A stretch of 18,621 bases of DNA from an uncultured Clostridia bacterium (GTDB lineage: Bacteria; Bacillota; Clostridia; TANB77; CAG-508), in the NCBI GenBank assembly GCA_947626705.1, contig CANQTJ010000013.1, positions 1 to 18,621 of the forward strand, written 5' to 3'. This document shows positions 1 through 9,402 of the stretch, in pieces. The notes under the pieces are model-generated. The model was not told the origin of the DNA and searched no databases. It worked only from the letters and a program-made list of their open reading frames with translations. Positions within the stretch are counted from its first letter, which is position 1; the number at the start of each line of letters is the position of its first letter. A program made the translations under genes and the position numbers.

Positions 1-17
1 TAAGAGAGGTAAATAAA

Positions 18-560
18 ATGAAATTATTAATGCATACTTGTTGTGCACCTTGTAGTGTATATTGTATAGATAGTCTAAGAAATGAAGGAATAGAACCAAC
101 TGTATATTGGTATAACCCTAATATACACCCATATATGGAATATAAAGCTAGAAGAGATACTTTAAAAGAATATACAAAAAGTATAGGAGTAGAAGCAATA
201 TTTGAAGAAGAGTATGGGTTAGATAAATTTTGCAAAAATGTGATAACTGATTTAAATAATAGATGCTCAAACTATTGCTATAAAGTTCGTTTAGAACAGA
301 CAGCAAGATATGCAAAAGAAAATGGATTTGATACTATTACAACAACTCTTTTTGTTAGCCCATATCAAAAACATGATATATTGAAAAAATTATGTGAAAA
401 CATTGCAAAAGAGTATAGACTTGAATTTTTGTATAGAGATTTTAGAGTTGGATTTAGAGAAGGACAAACTAAAGCTAGGGAGTTAGGATTATATATGCAA
501 AAGTATTGTGGATGTATATTTTCTGAGGAGGAAAGATATTTACGACACAATAAAAAATAA
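18..560 (+). CDS. queH: Epoxyqueuosine reductase QueH
   Basis: This 180-residue protein matches the QueH (former DUF208) family, which reduces epoxyqueuosine to queuosine in tRNA wobble position 34 in bacteria lacking QueG. The sequence shows the family's cysteine sets: the N-terminal HTCCAPC (C8, C9, C12), the central RCSNYCY (C83, C87) and the C-terminal YCGC (C164, C166). In this family they hold an iron-sulfur cluster, an unusual iron site and a redox disulfide. No transmembrane segment or signal peptide is visible, so the protein should be cytoplasmic. An AGAGGT ribosome binding site lies about eight bases before the ATG. The TAA at bases 1-3 may be the stop of an upstream gene. Length is normal for the family. 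Confidence 0.93.
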   Translation: MKLLMHTCCAPCSVYCIDSLRNEGIEPTVYWYNPNIHPYMEYKARRDTLKEYTKSIGVEAIFEEEYGLDKFCKNVITDLNNRCSNYCYKVRLEQTARYAKENGFDTITTTLFVSPYQKHDILKKLCENIAKEYRLEFLYRDFRVGFREGQTKARELGLYMQKYCGCIFSEEERYLRHNKK

Positions 561-840
561 TACTGCCATTTCAAGGAGTTCAGAGATTTTAAAAATATAG
601 GAGAAATCAATTTATTGACACGCAAATTTTATAAAAAATTAATTTAAAGGAAGATAAGAATTGAATAAATTATTACTAGTCATTAATGTACAAGCAGATT
701 TTATATTTCTAAAAGTAACTTTAGATTTGCTTCGGCAATGTATTTGGAAGAGACGTTAAGGAAAATAGATAATATGCCACAATCAAATTTCGATGAAATT
801 GTTAATAAATAGTTATTACAAGGAGGAATAAACAAAAAAT
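561..840 (+). other. 280-base gap with possible relict gene
   Basis: No intact gene is seen here. A good ribosome binding site (AAAGGAAG, 646-653) precedes a TTG at 661 that opens a 32-residue frame ending at TAA 757-759. Its start, MNKLLLVINVQADFI, resembles the first strand of isochorismatase/nicotinamidase-type hydrolases, which typically read KLLxVxDxQxDF. A second frame, offset by two bases and open from 687 to TAG 810-812, ends in LRKIDNMPQSNFDEIVNK. The two could be pieces of one decayed gene, or the first could be a genuine small peptide. A TTGACA at 615-620 has only a poor -10 (ATTAAT, 638-643). The AGGAGG at 821-826 belongs to the next gene. Confidence 0.35.
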
Positions 841-1401
841 ATGATTGAATATGAAAAATTATACAATGACGTAAAAAATAAATTATCAGAAAAAAGATTT
901 AAACATTCAGAAGGTGTAGTTAAAAGAGCAGTAGAATATGCACAAATATATAATATTGATATAAACACAGTAAAACTAACTGCAATAGCTCATGACATTG
1001 CAAAAGAATTAACACCAGAAGAAATAAAACAATATATCCATAAATATAATATAGTGTTAGACGATATTGAAAAAATTAGTAAACAATTAATTCATGCAAA
1101 AATAGGAGCATATATCTGTAAAAACGAATATAATTTTACAGATGATATGGTTAATGCAATAAAATATCATACAACTGGGAGAGAAAATATGAGTACATTA
1201 GAAAAGATAATTTATTTAGCAGATGCAACAGAAGAAAATAGAAAGTATTGTTCAAGCTATTATGTAGATATAATAAAAAAAGATATTAATCAAGGTATAG
1301 TTGAAATATGTAAATGGGTAATTAATAAATTATTACAAGACAATGAGGTTATTCATATTAACAGTATTAATTGCTACAATTATTATACTAAACAAAAATA
1401 A
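841..1401 (+). CDS. yqeK: YqeK-family HD-domain Ap4A hydrolase
   Basis: This 186-residue HD-superfamily metal-dependent phosphohydrolase matches YqeK, which in Firmicutes splits diadenosine tetraphosphate symmetrically to two ADP. The metal-binding set is complete: H22 in RFKHSEG, H51-D52 in AIAHDIAK, H85 in LIHAKIGA, H110 in IKYHTTG and D128 in IIYLADATEENR. The AxHTTGRxxMxxLEKIIYLAD segment is characteristic of YqeK. Length is normal and it should be cytoplasmic. AGGAGG at 821-826 sits 14 bases before the ATG, a slightly long spacing, but no better start is seen. In many Firmicutes yqeK lies in an obgE-nadD-yqeK-rsfS cluster. Here it is outside that context and is followed after 11 bases by a transpeptidase-like gene, suggesting co-transcription. 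Confidence 0.88.
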   Translation: MIEYEKLYNDVKNKLSEKRFKHSEGVVKRAVEYAQIYNIDINTVKLTAIAHDIAKELTPEEIKQYIHKYNIVLDDIEKISKQLIHAKIGAYICKNEYNFTDDMVNAIKYHTTGRENMSTLEKIIYLADATEENRKYCSSYYVDIIKKDINQGIVEICKWVINKLLQDNEVIHINSINCYNYYTKQK

Positions 1402-1421
1402 AATAGAGGTATATGAGAAAT

Positions 1422-1955
1422 ATGATAAAAAAAGAAAATAAAATTTATGTTTTTTCTGAAGAAAAAAGTAAAGGGATTTTAAAGTTCCCTGAGTATAATA
1501 TAGAAACAATTGCATATTTAGGAAAAAATGGTATAACGAACAAAAAAAAAGAAGGTGATGGCAAAACACCTACAGGCACTTTTGAATTAGGAATTATATT
1601 AGGTATTTTTCCAAAAAAAGATGTTGCAAAATTAACAAAGTTAGAATACAATCAAATAAATAAAAATATGTATTGGATTGATGATATAAAGTCAAAACAT
1701 TATAATAAATTAGTAGATGTAACAAAAATAAAAAAAGATTGGAAATCAGCAGAACATTTAATAGAATATCCAGAGCAATACGAATTTTTAGTTGAAATAA
1801 AGACTAATCCAAATAATATATCAGGAAATGGAAGTGCAATATTTTTGCATTGTACTAATAATAAACCAACTGAAGGTTGTATAGCTATAGATAAAAGCAT
1901 TATGAAAGAAATAATACAAAAAATAAATAAAAAAACAAAAATTGAAATAAGATAG
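1422..1955 (+). CDS. YkuD-like L,D-transpeptidase family protein
   Basis: The family makes 3-3 peptide cross-links in peptidoglycan, or attaches proteins to it, through a cysteine thioester. The protein carries the conserved GDGKTPTGTF segment and the catalytic FLHCTNNKPTEGCIAID block, with the putative His and nucleophilic Cys ten residues apart (H146 and C156 if numbered from the upstream ATG at 1413). The ATG at 1413 lies only two bases after AGAGGT (1405-1410), whereas the ATG at 1422 lies 11 bases after it, so I prefer 1422 (177 residues). The N-terminus (MIKKENKIYVFSEEK) is hydrophilic with no signal peptide or membrane helix, which is odd for an enzyme acting outside the membrane. It may be exported by another route, or act on a soluble substrate. 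It follows yqeK closely, probably in one transcript. Confidence 0.78.
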   Translation: MIKKENKIYVFSEEKSKGILKFPEYNIETIAYLGKNGITNKKKEGDGKTPTGTFELGIILGIFPKKDVAKLTKLEYNQINKNMYWIDDIKSKHYNKLVDVTKIKKDWKSAEHLIEYPEQYEFLVEIKTNPNNISGNGSAIFLHCTNNKPTEGCIAIDKSIMKEIIQKINKKTKIEIR

Positions 1956-1996
1956 ATAAGGAGAAATGTGTTAAGAGATAACATAAGACAACGAAA

Positions 1997-3487
1997 ATGA
2001 AAAAAATAAATAAAAACGATATAATATTATTAATAAGTCTATTTACAATAACGTGTTTAATATTTATACCATTTTTAACAGGACACTATGCAACAGATAC
2101 ATATAATATATCAAATGTAGGATACGAAAATTATGCAATAAAATGGTCACTAAAAGATGGTAGAATAATTATGGCACTAATAGGATTAATAGCAAATAAG
2201 ATAAATATTTCAATTGAATTATATGTATTTATAACATTAGTAATCGCATTATTAATATCAAATATAACAGTAATGACTTTAAACAAAATAATAAAAAAAT
2301 ATAAACAACCAACAGACATTTTTCAAAAAATTATTTTAATAAGTATATGCTATATAACAATATTTAATTTTATGTATTTAGAGGATATGTATTTTGTTGA
2401 AAATATAGTAATGTCTTTAAGTATACTTTTATATTTAAAGTCGGCAGATATAATAGTAGAGAGAAAAAAACATTACATTATAAAAAGCCTTATATTAGTT
2501 TCTATAGGTATAATATCTTATCAAGGAACTATAGGTATGTATTTTTCATTTATAATATTATTTACAATATTAAAAAATAAAAATAATATAAAACCAATAG
2601 TAGAAGATTTAATAAAAAGTGTAATTATAGCATTAATACCTATATCTTTAAATTTTATAATGGTAAAAATGATAATAAACACAAATAATATAAATGGAAT
2701 AAGATTTAGAGAAAATATAGAGATATTAAATAATATAATAACAATATTAGTAACACTTCCAGATATATTACAAGAAACATGCAATTTATTTCCAAGAAAT
2801 ATATTGTTATTATATATACTAATATTGACACTAATAATACTAGCATATAGATTGAAAAATTTAAAAGAAAAAAATAATAGTATAATATATAAATACATAT
2901 TAATAACTATTATAATAATATTAAGTAGTTGTACAACCTATATACTAACATTAACTAGTTTTTATACAGGTAGACTTAGAAATGCATTAGGGGCATTAAT
3001 AGGATTAATATTCATATTTATATATACAGAAACAAGTATTTTACAAAAAAAAGGAATATTAAATTTAATAACTATGATAACTTTAATATCATTTTTTTTA
3101 ATAAATATTTTTAATTATGAAAGTATAATGTTACAACATAAAAAAGTAAATAAATTAGAGAAACAAGAAGTAGAAGATATAGAACAGTATATAAAAAATT
3201 ATGAAGAAAGTACTGGAATAAAAGTTACAAAGATAGCAAAAGTACCAATATATAATAATAAAGATAAAGTATATTTTCCAAACACAAAAAACAAAACATC
3301 TTTTACACATGATGCGTTAAAAACAAGTTGGGCAGCAGATGGAGCCATAAATTTTTATACGAAGAGAAATTTAGAAAATATTATAATTACAAATGAACAA
3401 AAAAATAAATATTTAGAAACAAATAATGAAGAATTAGATTATAAATGTATAGAAGATATATTATTTATAAATGTGTATTATTTTTAA
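1997..3487 (+). CDS. GtrII-like membrane glucosyltransferase
   Basis: This 496-residue integral membrane protein resembles the GtrII/Glucos_trans_II family, GT-C-type enzymes that add sugars from polyprenyl-phosphate carriers to surface glycans. Roughly ten hydrophobic segments run from residue 8 to about 385. The first is followed by an extracellular loop with the acidic DTY motif (34-36) and W50..DGR (54-56), the layout typical of the family's catalytic loop. A hydrophilic domain of about 110 residues ends the protein. The start is uncertain: AAGGAGA at 1958-1964 lies 33 bases before this ATG and is better placed for a stray ATG-TGT-TAA at 1966. A stop at 1979-1981 in the coding frame, with no start codon between, excludes an upstream start. 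It begins the glycan block that includes the oxidoreductase and glycosyltransferase genes that follow. Confidence 0.7.
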   Translation: MKKINKNDIILLISLFTITCLIFIPFLTGHYATDTYNISNVGYENYAIKWSLKDGRIIMALIGLIANKINISIELYVFITLVIALLISNITVMTLNKIIKKYKQPTDIFQKIILISICYITIFNFMYLEDMYFVENIVMSLSILLYLKSADIIVERKKHYIIKSLILVSIGIISYQGTIGMYFSFIILFTILKNKNNIKPIVEDLIKSVIIALIPISLNFIMVKMIINTNNINGIRFRENIEILNNIITILVTLPDILQETCNLFPRNILLLYILILTLIILAYRLKNLKEKNNSIIYKYILITIIIILSSCTTYILTLTSFYTGRLRNALGALIGLIFIFIYTETSILQKKGILNLITMITLISFFLINIFNYESIMLQHKKVNKLEKQEVEDIEQYIKNYEESTGIKVTKIAKVPIYNNKDKVYFPNTKNKTSFTHDALKTSWAADGAINFYTKRNLENIIITNEQKNKYLETNNEELDYKCIEDILFINVYYF

Positions 3488-3643
3488 TATGCAATTAACA
3501 TATATTTCTTAATTCTGCGAATATATGAGATAGAGATAAATTATGCGAAGCTAATCAATTGTGCTAAAGGTGAATTTTAAGAGAATAAAGAATTAAACAG
3601 TAACTATAGATAGAGTAGTAAATAATGAAAGGAATTATATAAA
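3488..3643 (+). other. Intergenic gap before the oxidoreductase gene
   Basis: This stretch of 156 bases contains no open frame worth calling and no convincing GC-rich hairpin with a T tract. The direct repeat TGCGAA appears twice about 30 bases apart (near 3516 and 3543). GAAAGGA at 3627-3633 is the ribosome binding site of the next gene. I see no clear promoter. TTGTGC near 3559 lacks a good -10 at the right distance. Confidence 0.3.
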
Positions 3644-5197
3644 ATGAAAAAAGTAGTAATAATAGGAGCAGGACCAGCAGGATTAACAGCTGCTAATGAA
3701 TTATTAAAATCTAAAGAGTATGAAGTAACAATATTAGAGGAAACAAATGAGATTGGTGGAATATCAAGAACAGTTAAGTATAATGGAAATAGAATGGATA
3801 TAGGAGGACATAGATTTTTTTCAAAAGATGAAAGGATTTTAAAATATTGGAATGATATAATGCCTATACAAGGCCAAAAAGCTTATGATGACAAAAAACT
3901 TGGAAGAGAAAAAAAATTAGAAAAAAATGGGCCAGATCCTGAAAAAGAAGATAATGTAATGCTAATTAGAAATAGAGTATCAAGAATATATTATTTGAAA
4001 AAATTTTTTGATTATCCAATAACTATGAAAAAAGAAACTTTTACAAATATGGGAATTAAGAGAACAATAAAATCTGGATTTAGTTATCTAAAATCTACAA
4101 TTGTAAAAAAAGAAGAAAATTCATTAGAAAACTTTTATATAAATAGATTTGGAAAAGTACTATATAGTATGTTTTTTGAAAAATATACTGAAAAAGTATG
4201 GGGAAGACATCCAAGCAAGATATCAGCAGACTGGGGAGCACAGAGGGTCAAAGGAGTATCAATAACAGCAGTTATAAAAGATATGTTCTCAAAAAAATTT
4301 GGAAAAAAAGACAATAAAAATGTAGAAACATCACTAATAGAAGAATTTTGGTATCCTAAATTAGGACCTGGACAGTTATGGGAAAGATTAGCTAATATTG
4401 TAGAAGAAAATGGTGGAAAAATATTAAAAAATCATAAAGTAAAAAATTTAAATATAAAAGATGATAAAATTGTTTCTGTTGAATGTGAAGTAAATGGACA
4501 AACAGAAGAAATAAGTGCAGATATATTTATATCATCTATGCCATTAAAAGATTTAGTATGCGGACTAAAAGGACAAGATGTACCACAAGATATCTTAAAA
4601 ATTGCACAGGGATTGCCATATAGAGATTTTATGACAGTTGGACTTCTAGTTAATAAATTAAAAATAAAAAATGAAACTAATATAAAGACATTATCAAATA
4701 TAGTTCCAGATTGTTGGATATATATTCAAGAAGATGATGTAAAATTAGGCAGAATACAAATATTTAATAATTGGTCACCATATCTAGTAGAAAAACCAGA
4801 AGAAACAGTATGGATAGGATTAGAATATTTTGCAAATGAAAATGATGAATATTGGAATATGAAAGATAAAGAATTTATAAATTTTGCAATAAACGAACTA
4901 CAAAGTATAGGAATAATAGATAAAGAAGATGTATTAGATTCACATAGAGAAAAGGTAAAGAAAGCGTATCCAGCATATTTTGATACATATTCTCAAATTG
5001 ATACATTAATACAATATATAAATAAATATCAGAATTTATACTGTATTGGAAGAAATGGACAACATAGATATAATAATATGGATCACTCAATGTTAACAGC
5101 AATAGAAGCGGTAAACAATATTAAAAATAATATAGTGAATAAAGATAATATATGGAATGTTAATGTAGAAAATGAGTATCATGAAAAAAGGAGTTAA
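3644..5197 (+). CDS. FAD/NAD(P)-dependent oxidoreductase of glycan clusters
   Basis: This 517-residue flavoprotein belongs to the amine oxidase / protoporphyrinogen oxidase-like group (COG1232-type), with some likeness to UDP-galactopyranose mutases. The N-terminal Rossmann motif VVIIGAGPAGLTAANELL (G8xGxxG13) binds the FAD ADP moiety, followed by LEETNEIGGISRTV and DIGGHRFFSK. The middle carries RNRVSRIYYLKKFFDYP and KVWGRHPSKISADWGAQR. The C-terminal GRNGQHRYNNMDHSM (about 469-483) is the second flavin-contacting segment. No membrane helix is evident. It has a good ribosome binding site (GAAAGGA), and its stop lies three bases before the TTG start of the membrane glycosyltransferase, whose ribosome binding site lies inside this gene, so the two are almost certainly co-transcribed. 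Members of this family recur beside polyprenyl-linked glycosyltransferases, but their substrate is not settled. A role in modifying a lipid-linked sugar or the carrier is inference. Confidence 0.8.
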   Translation: MKKVVIIGAGPAGLTAANELLKSKEYEVTILEETNEIGGISRTVKYNGNRMDIGGHRFFSKDERILKYWNDIMPIQGQKAYDDKKLGREKKLEKNGPDPEKEDNVMLIRNRVSRIYYLKKFFDYPITMKKETFTNMGIKRTIKSGFSYLKSTIVKKEENSLENFYINRFGKVLYSMFFEKYTEKVWGRHPSKISADWGAQRVKGVSITAVIKDMFSKKFGKKDNKNVETSLIEEFWYPKLGPGQLWERLANIVEENGGKILKNHKVKNLNIKDDKIVSVECEVNGQTEEISADIFISSMPLKDLVCGLKGQDVPQDILKIAQGLPYRDFMTVGLLVNKLKIKNETNIKTLSNIVPDCWIYIQEDDVKLGRIQIFNNWSPYLVEKPEETVWIGLEYFANENDEYWNMKDKEFINFAINELQSIGIIDKEDVLDSHREKVKKAYPAYFDTYSQIDTLIQYINKYQNLYCIGRNGQHRYNNMDHSMLTAIEAVNNIKNNIVNKDNIWNVNVENEYHEKRS

Positions 5198-5200
5198 ATA

Positions 5201-6500
5201 TTGAATAGTAAAAGTTATAAAAAAATATTAATATCAATAATAATATTAGCTTTTATAGTTAGACTGATATATATAATAAATACCCCATATACCAAAAGAC
5301 AACATGATTTAGACTTAACATATATGTTAACAATATATAAAACAGGACACTTACCAGAAAGTAATGAAGGCCAGTATTATCATCCACCTTTAAATCAATT
5401 AATTGGTGCTATGTTTGTAAAAATAGAAAGTATTTTTAAGCCAGATATAACAGTAAAAATTATAGGAGAGAGTTTACAAGTTTTAGCTTTAATATATTCA
5501 ATGATATTGGTATTTATTATTTATAATATAGTTAAACAATTAAAATTAAAAGAAAGATATATAATATATACTATGCTTATTACAGCATTTCATCCTACAT
5601 TAATAATATTCTCAGGAAGTATAAATAATGACAATCTTTGTTTGCTATTAATTATGTGGAGCATATTAAGACTTATAAAATGGTATAAAAAATCTGATAT
5701 AAAAAATACTATATTTTTAGCGCTTACAACAGGTTTAGCAGTAATGACAAAAACAAATGGGGCAATTTTATCAATTCCAATAATATATACTTTCCTATTA
5801 AAACTATATAGAGAAATAAAAAAATCAACAAATAAAATAAATACAATTAAAAAATATATATCTATGCTTTTAATATTTGCGATAATATCATTACCTATTG
5901 GATTATGGTATCATGTAAGAAACTATATATTATTTAATCAACCAATTTTATATATTTTAGATGTAAAAGATAAAGAAATATATGTAGGAAATTATAGTAT
6001 ATTAGAAAGATTATTACCATTTTCAAACCAAATTTTTCAAATGTATTGTCATCCATTTGAAGATTATAACATACCAACGTATTTATTAAAATGCTCATTA
6101 TATGGAGAGTATACATGGAAATCAGGAGGAATAATAAATATATATTATGCAATATCAATAATATTAAATGTTATTTTTAATATAATTGCACTATATTGTA
6201 TAATAAAAAATATTATTACTAAGAATAAAAGAAATAGAGTATGGAAAAATATTTTATTTTTATTAGGATTTACAAATATAATTACATTTTTAGGAATGAA
6301 TTTTAAATTACAATATGGTTGTAGTATGGATTTTTAGATATGTAGTGCCAATAATTTTTATACAAGCAGTATTTATATGTTTCGAATTAGAAAATATAAT
6401 GAGAAAAAATAAAAAAATAGGAGAAATAATTTTTACTACCATATTTGAAATTACATTATTCTTACTGGCACTTTCAGATATAATTATATTATTTTATTAA
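5201..6500 (+). pseudogene. GT39/GT83-like membrane glycosyltransferase, frameshifted
   Basis: The gene encodes a GT-C membrane glycosyltransferase of the ArnT/PMT type, which transfers sugars from polyprenyl phosphate outside the membrane. After the first helix (about 9-27) comes a loop with the acidic pair HDLD (35-38), the presumed catalytic base region, then YYHPPLNQL (59-67), a family signature, and about nine more helices. The TTG start at 5201 is supported by AAGGAG at 5188-5193, seven bases upstream. The first frame stops at TAG 6335-6337 after LQYGCSMDF. Dropping one T from the T5 run at 6331-6335 continues as RYVVPIIFIQAVF to TAA at 6500, restoring the MDFRYVVP join usual in this family and a 432-residue protein. 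The break is a mutation, a sequencing or assembly error, or (less likely) +1 recoding at UUU-UAG. The shortened product would lack the last two helices. Confidence 0.8.
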
Positions 6501-6567
6501 TTAAGCAGAAAATACTCTGATAAAAAAGCTATAATGACACATAAATTTAAGAAAGGAAGATATTAAA

Positions 6568-9303
6568 ATGGAAAAGTTAGTGTTAATAGATGGGAATAGT
6601 ATAATGAATAGAGCATTTTATGGAATAATGGGTAGTAAAGCGCTAACAACCAAAGATGGAAAATATACAAATGCAATATATGGATTTTTATCTATATTAT
6701 TTAAAATTTTAGAAGATGAAAAACCAGAATACTTAGGAGTTTCCTTCGATTTAAAAGGCCCAACGCAAAGACATAAATTATACGATGAATACAAAGCAAA
6801 TAGAAAAGGAATGCCAAATGAACTAGCTGAACAAATGCCAATTATAAAACAGATACTATCAGCAATGAATATAGATATAATTGAAAAAGAAGGATATGAA
6901 GGTGATGACATAATTGGAACATTATCAAGATATGGAGAAAATAAAGGACTAGAAGTAATAATACTTTCAGGAGATAGAGATACCTTTCAACTAGCAACAG
7001 ACAATGTAAAAATACACATACCAAGAACAAAAGCTGGAAAAACAGAAACAGAAATTTTTGATAGAAAAAAAGTAAAAGAGGTTTATGGAATAGAACCAAA
7101 ACAATTAATAGAAGTAAAAGGACTACAAGGTGATACATCAGATAATATACCAGGAGTACCTGGAATTGGAGAGAAAACAGCCCTATCATTAATCCAAAAA
7201 TATGAAACAATAGATAATTTATATAAAATGTTAGAAACAGGAGAGGCAGAATTAAAGGGAAAACAAAAACAAAATATAGAACAGAATAAAGAGTTAGCAT
7301 ATATATCAAGAACTTTAGGAGAAATAAATTTACAAGTACCAATACAAGATACTTTGGAAGAACTAAAAATAGAAGAATGGGACAAGCAAAAAGTATTAGA
7401 ACTATTTAAAGAGTTAAACTTTAAAAGATATATAGAAAGATTTAATTTACAAAATGAAAACGAAATATCAAATTCATTAGAAAATAATAAGAATATAGAA
7501 AATTTATATACCATAAAAACAAAATCTATGGAAGAATTAACAAATATTATATTAGAACAAAAAGAAATCATTTTTTATATAAATACTGTAAAAGATGAAG
7601 CACAACAAAAAATAATAAAAGAAAAAATTATAGGAATAGGAATATATAATAAAAAAGATAAAGAAGCGTATTATATAGATTTTCTACAAGATAATATAAA
7701 ACAAGATATAAAAATACTATTAGAAAATAAAGAAATATCAAAAATAGGAATAGATTTAGGTAGAACATATATATTATTAAAACAAGAAGGAATTAATTTA
7801 AAAGGAATAAAATTTGATATAGCAATAGCTTCTTATATATTAAATCCTACAAATAATAAATTAAAAATAGAAAATTTAGCAGAGCAATATTTAGAAATAG
7901 ATGTTAATGAATATTTAAAAGAAAATGAAAATAGACAAGGAGAACAAATTAATTTATTTGATGAAATAAATGAAAATAAAAAAGTAGAGGAAAATAAAAT
8001 AGATGAAAAAAAATACACATTTTATTCATATATAATATACAAAATACAAGAAATTACACAAAAAAAATTAGAAGAAATAAACGCAATAGAATTATTTAAT
8101 AATATAGATATGCCAACAGTAACAGTATTAGCAGATATGCAATGGAATGGAATGTATGCAGATGAAGAAGAACTTAATGAATTCGGAAATAAATTAAAAG
8201 AACAATTAGAAATAAAAACAAAATTAATATATGAAATGGCAGGGGAAGAATTTAATATAAATTCAACAAAGCAACTTGGAGAAATATTATTTGAGAAAAT
8301 GAAGTTGCCTATTGTAAAGAAAACAAAAAATGGATATTCAACAGATGTAGATGTATTAGAAAAATTAAAATCAGAAAACCCAATAATTTCAGAAATATTA
8401 GATTACAGACAATTAATGAAACTTAATTCAACTTATGTAGAAGGATTAAAACAATATATCAATCCAGAAACAAAAAGAATACATTCATTTTTCCACCAAA
8501 CAATAACAGCAACAGGAAGAATAAGCTCAACAGAACCAAATTTGCAAAATATTCCAACAAGATTTGAATTAGGGAAACAAGTAAGAAAAATATTTAAACC
8601 AGAAAAAGGAAAAATATATATAGATGCAGATTATTCACAAATAGAATTAAGAGTATTAGCACATATATCTGAAGATGAACATATTGTAAAAGCATTTAAA
8701 GAAAATCAAGATATCCATAAACAAGCAGCATCAAAAGTATTTAAAACACCTATAGATGAGGTAACAAAAGAACAAAGAAGTAATGCAAAAGCAGTAAATT
8801 TTGGTATAGTATATGGTATTAGTGATTTTGGTTTAGCAGAGCAATTAGGAATATCAAAAAAACAAGCAAAAAAATATATAGATGAATATTTAACAGAATA
8901 TCAAGGCATAAAAGATTTTATGGAAAATATAACAGAAAAAGCAAAAGACATAGGATATGTAGAAACATTATTTAATAGAAGAAGATATATACCAGAATTA
9001 AAATCAAATAACTATATGGTAAGACAATTTGGAGCAAGAGTAGCGATGAATACACCTATACAAGGAACAGCAGCTGATATAATGAAAATAGCTATGATAA
9101 ATGTGTATAATCAATTAATAAAAAGAAACTTAAATTCAAAAATTGTTTTGCAAGTACATGACGAAATGATGATAGAAGCTCCAATAGAAGAAGCAGAAGA
9201 AGTAAAAGAAATAATAAAAACAGAGATGGAAAATGCAGTTAGCTTAAAAGTACCATTAATAGCAGATGTTTCAGAAGCATATAATTGGTATGACTGCAAA
9301 TAA
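6568..9303 (+). CDS. polA: DNA polymerase I
   Basis: Full-length 911-residue family A polymerase that fills gaps and removes RNA primers in replication and repair. The N-terminal 5'-3' exonuclease shows D8 in LIDGNS, the EGYEGDD acidic cluster (about 108-114), LSGDRDTF (about 134-141) and a helix-3-turn-helix with GDTSDNIPGVPGIGEKTA. The polymerase domain has TGRISSTEPNLQNIP, motif A DADYSQIELR (686-695, catalytic D688), motif B with R737, K741, F745 and Y749 in the O helix, and motif C VHDE (863-866, D865). The middle 3'-5' exonuclease domain (about 310-470) is decayed: its first motif reads FYINTVKD instead of DxE, so proofreading is probably absent, as in Bacillus-type Pol I. The ribosome binding site AAGAAAGGAAG precedes the ATG. 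Confidence 0.98.
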   Translation: MEKLVLIDGNSIMNRAFYGIMGSKALTTKDGKYTNAIYGFLSILFKILEDEKPEYLGVSFDLKGPTQRHKLYDEYKANRKGMPNELAEQMPIIKQILSAMNIDIIEKEGYEGDDIIGTLSRYGENKGLEVIILSGDRDTFQLATDNVKIHIPRTKAGKTETEIFDRKKVKEVYGIEPKQLIEVKGLQGDTSDNIPGVPGIGEKTALSLIQKYETIDNLYKMLETGEAELKGKQKQNIEQNKELAYISRTLGEINLQVPIQDTLEELKIEEWDKQKVLELFKELNFKRYIERFNLQNENEISNSLENNKNIENLYTIKTKSMEELTNIILEQKEIIFYINTVKDEAQQKIIKEKIIGIGIYNKKDKEAYYIDFLQDNIKQDIKILLENKEISKIGIDLGRTYILLKQEGINLKGIKFDIAIASYILNPTNNKLKIENLAEQYLEIDVNEYLKENENRQGEQINLFDEINENKKVEENKIDEKKYTFYSYIIYKIQEITQKKLEEINAIELFNNIDMPTVTVLADMQWNGMYADEEELNEFGNKLKEQLEIKTKLIYEMAGEEFNINSTKQLGEILFEKMKLPIVKKTKNGYSTDVDVLEKLKSENPIISEILDYRQLMKLNSTYVEGLKQYINPETKRIHSFFHQTITATGRISSTEPNLQNIPTRFELGKQVRKIFKPEKGKIYIDADYSQIELRVLAHISEDEHIVKAFKENQDIHKQAASKVFKTPIDEVTKEQRSNAKAVNFGIVYGISDFGLAEQLGISKKQAKKYIDEYLTEYQGIKDFMENITEKAKDIGYVETLFNRRRYIPELKSNNYMVRQFGARVAMNTPIQGTAADIMKIAMINVYNQLIKRNLNSKIVLQVHDEMMIEAPIEEAEEVKEIIKTEMENAVSLKVPLIADVSEAYNWYDCK

Positions 9304-9402
9304 AATGCTAAATTCACATCTAGTAAATTTTCTCTAAGAATGTTGATATATTAATATTTATTGTAAAAAATAAATAGTCTAATTAGGAAGGAGTAGTTTA
9401 AA

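Noticed and set aside
1966..1974. Two-codon ATG-TGT-TAA upstream frame as a regulatory leader peptide
   Set aside because: Although well placed after AAGGAGA, it is too short to judge and equally likely by chance.
6842..7571. Long minus-strand open frames opposite polA
   Set aside because: They are low-complexity Leu/Phe/Ser-rich shadows produced by the AT-rich polA codons, with no start signals.
6568..9303. Loss of the exonuclease motif in DNA polymerase I as a novelty
   Set aside because: An inactive 3'-5' exonuclease domain is usual in Bacillus- and Clostridium-type Pol I.
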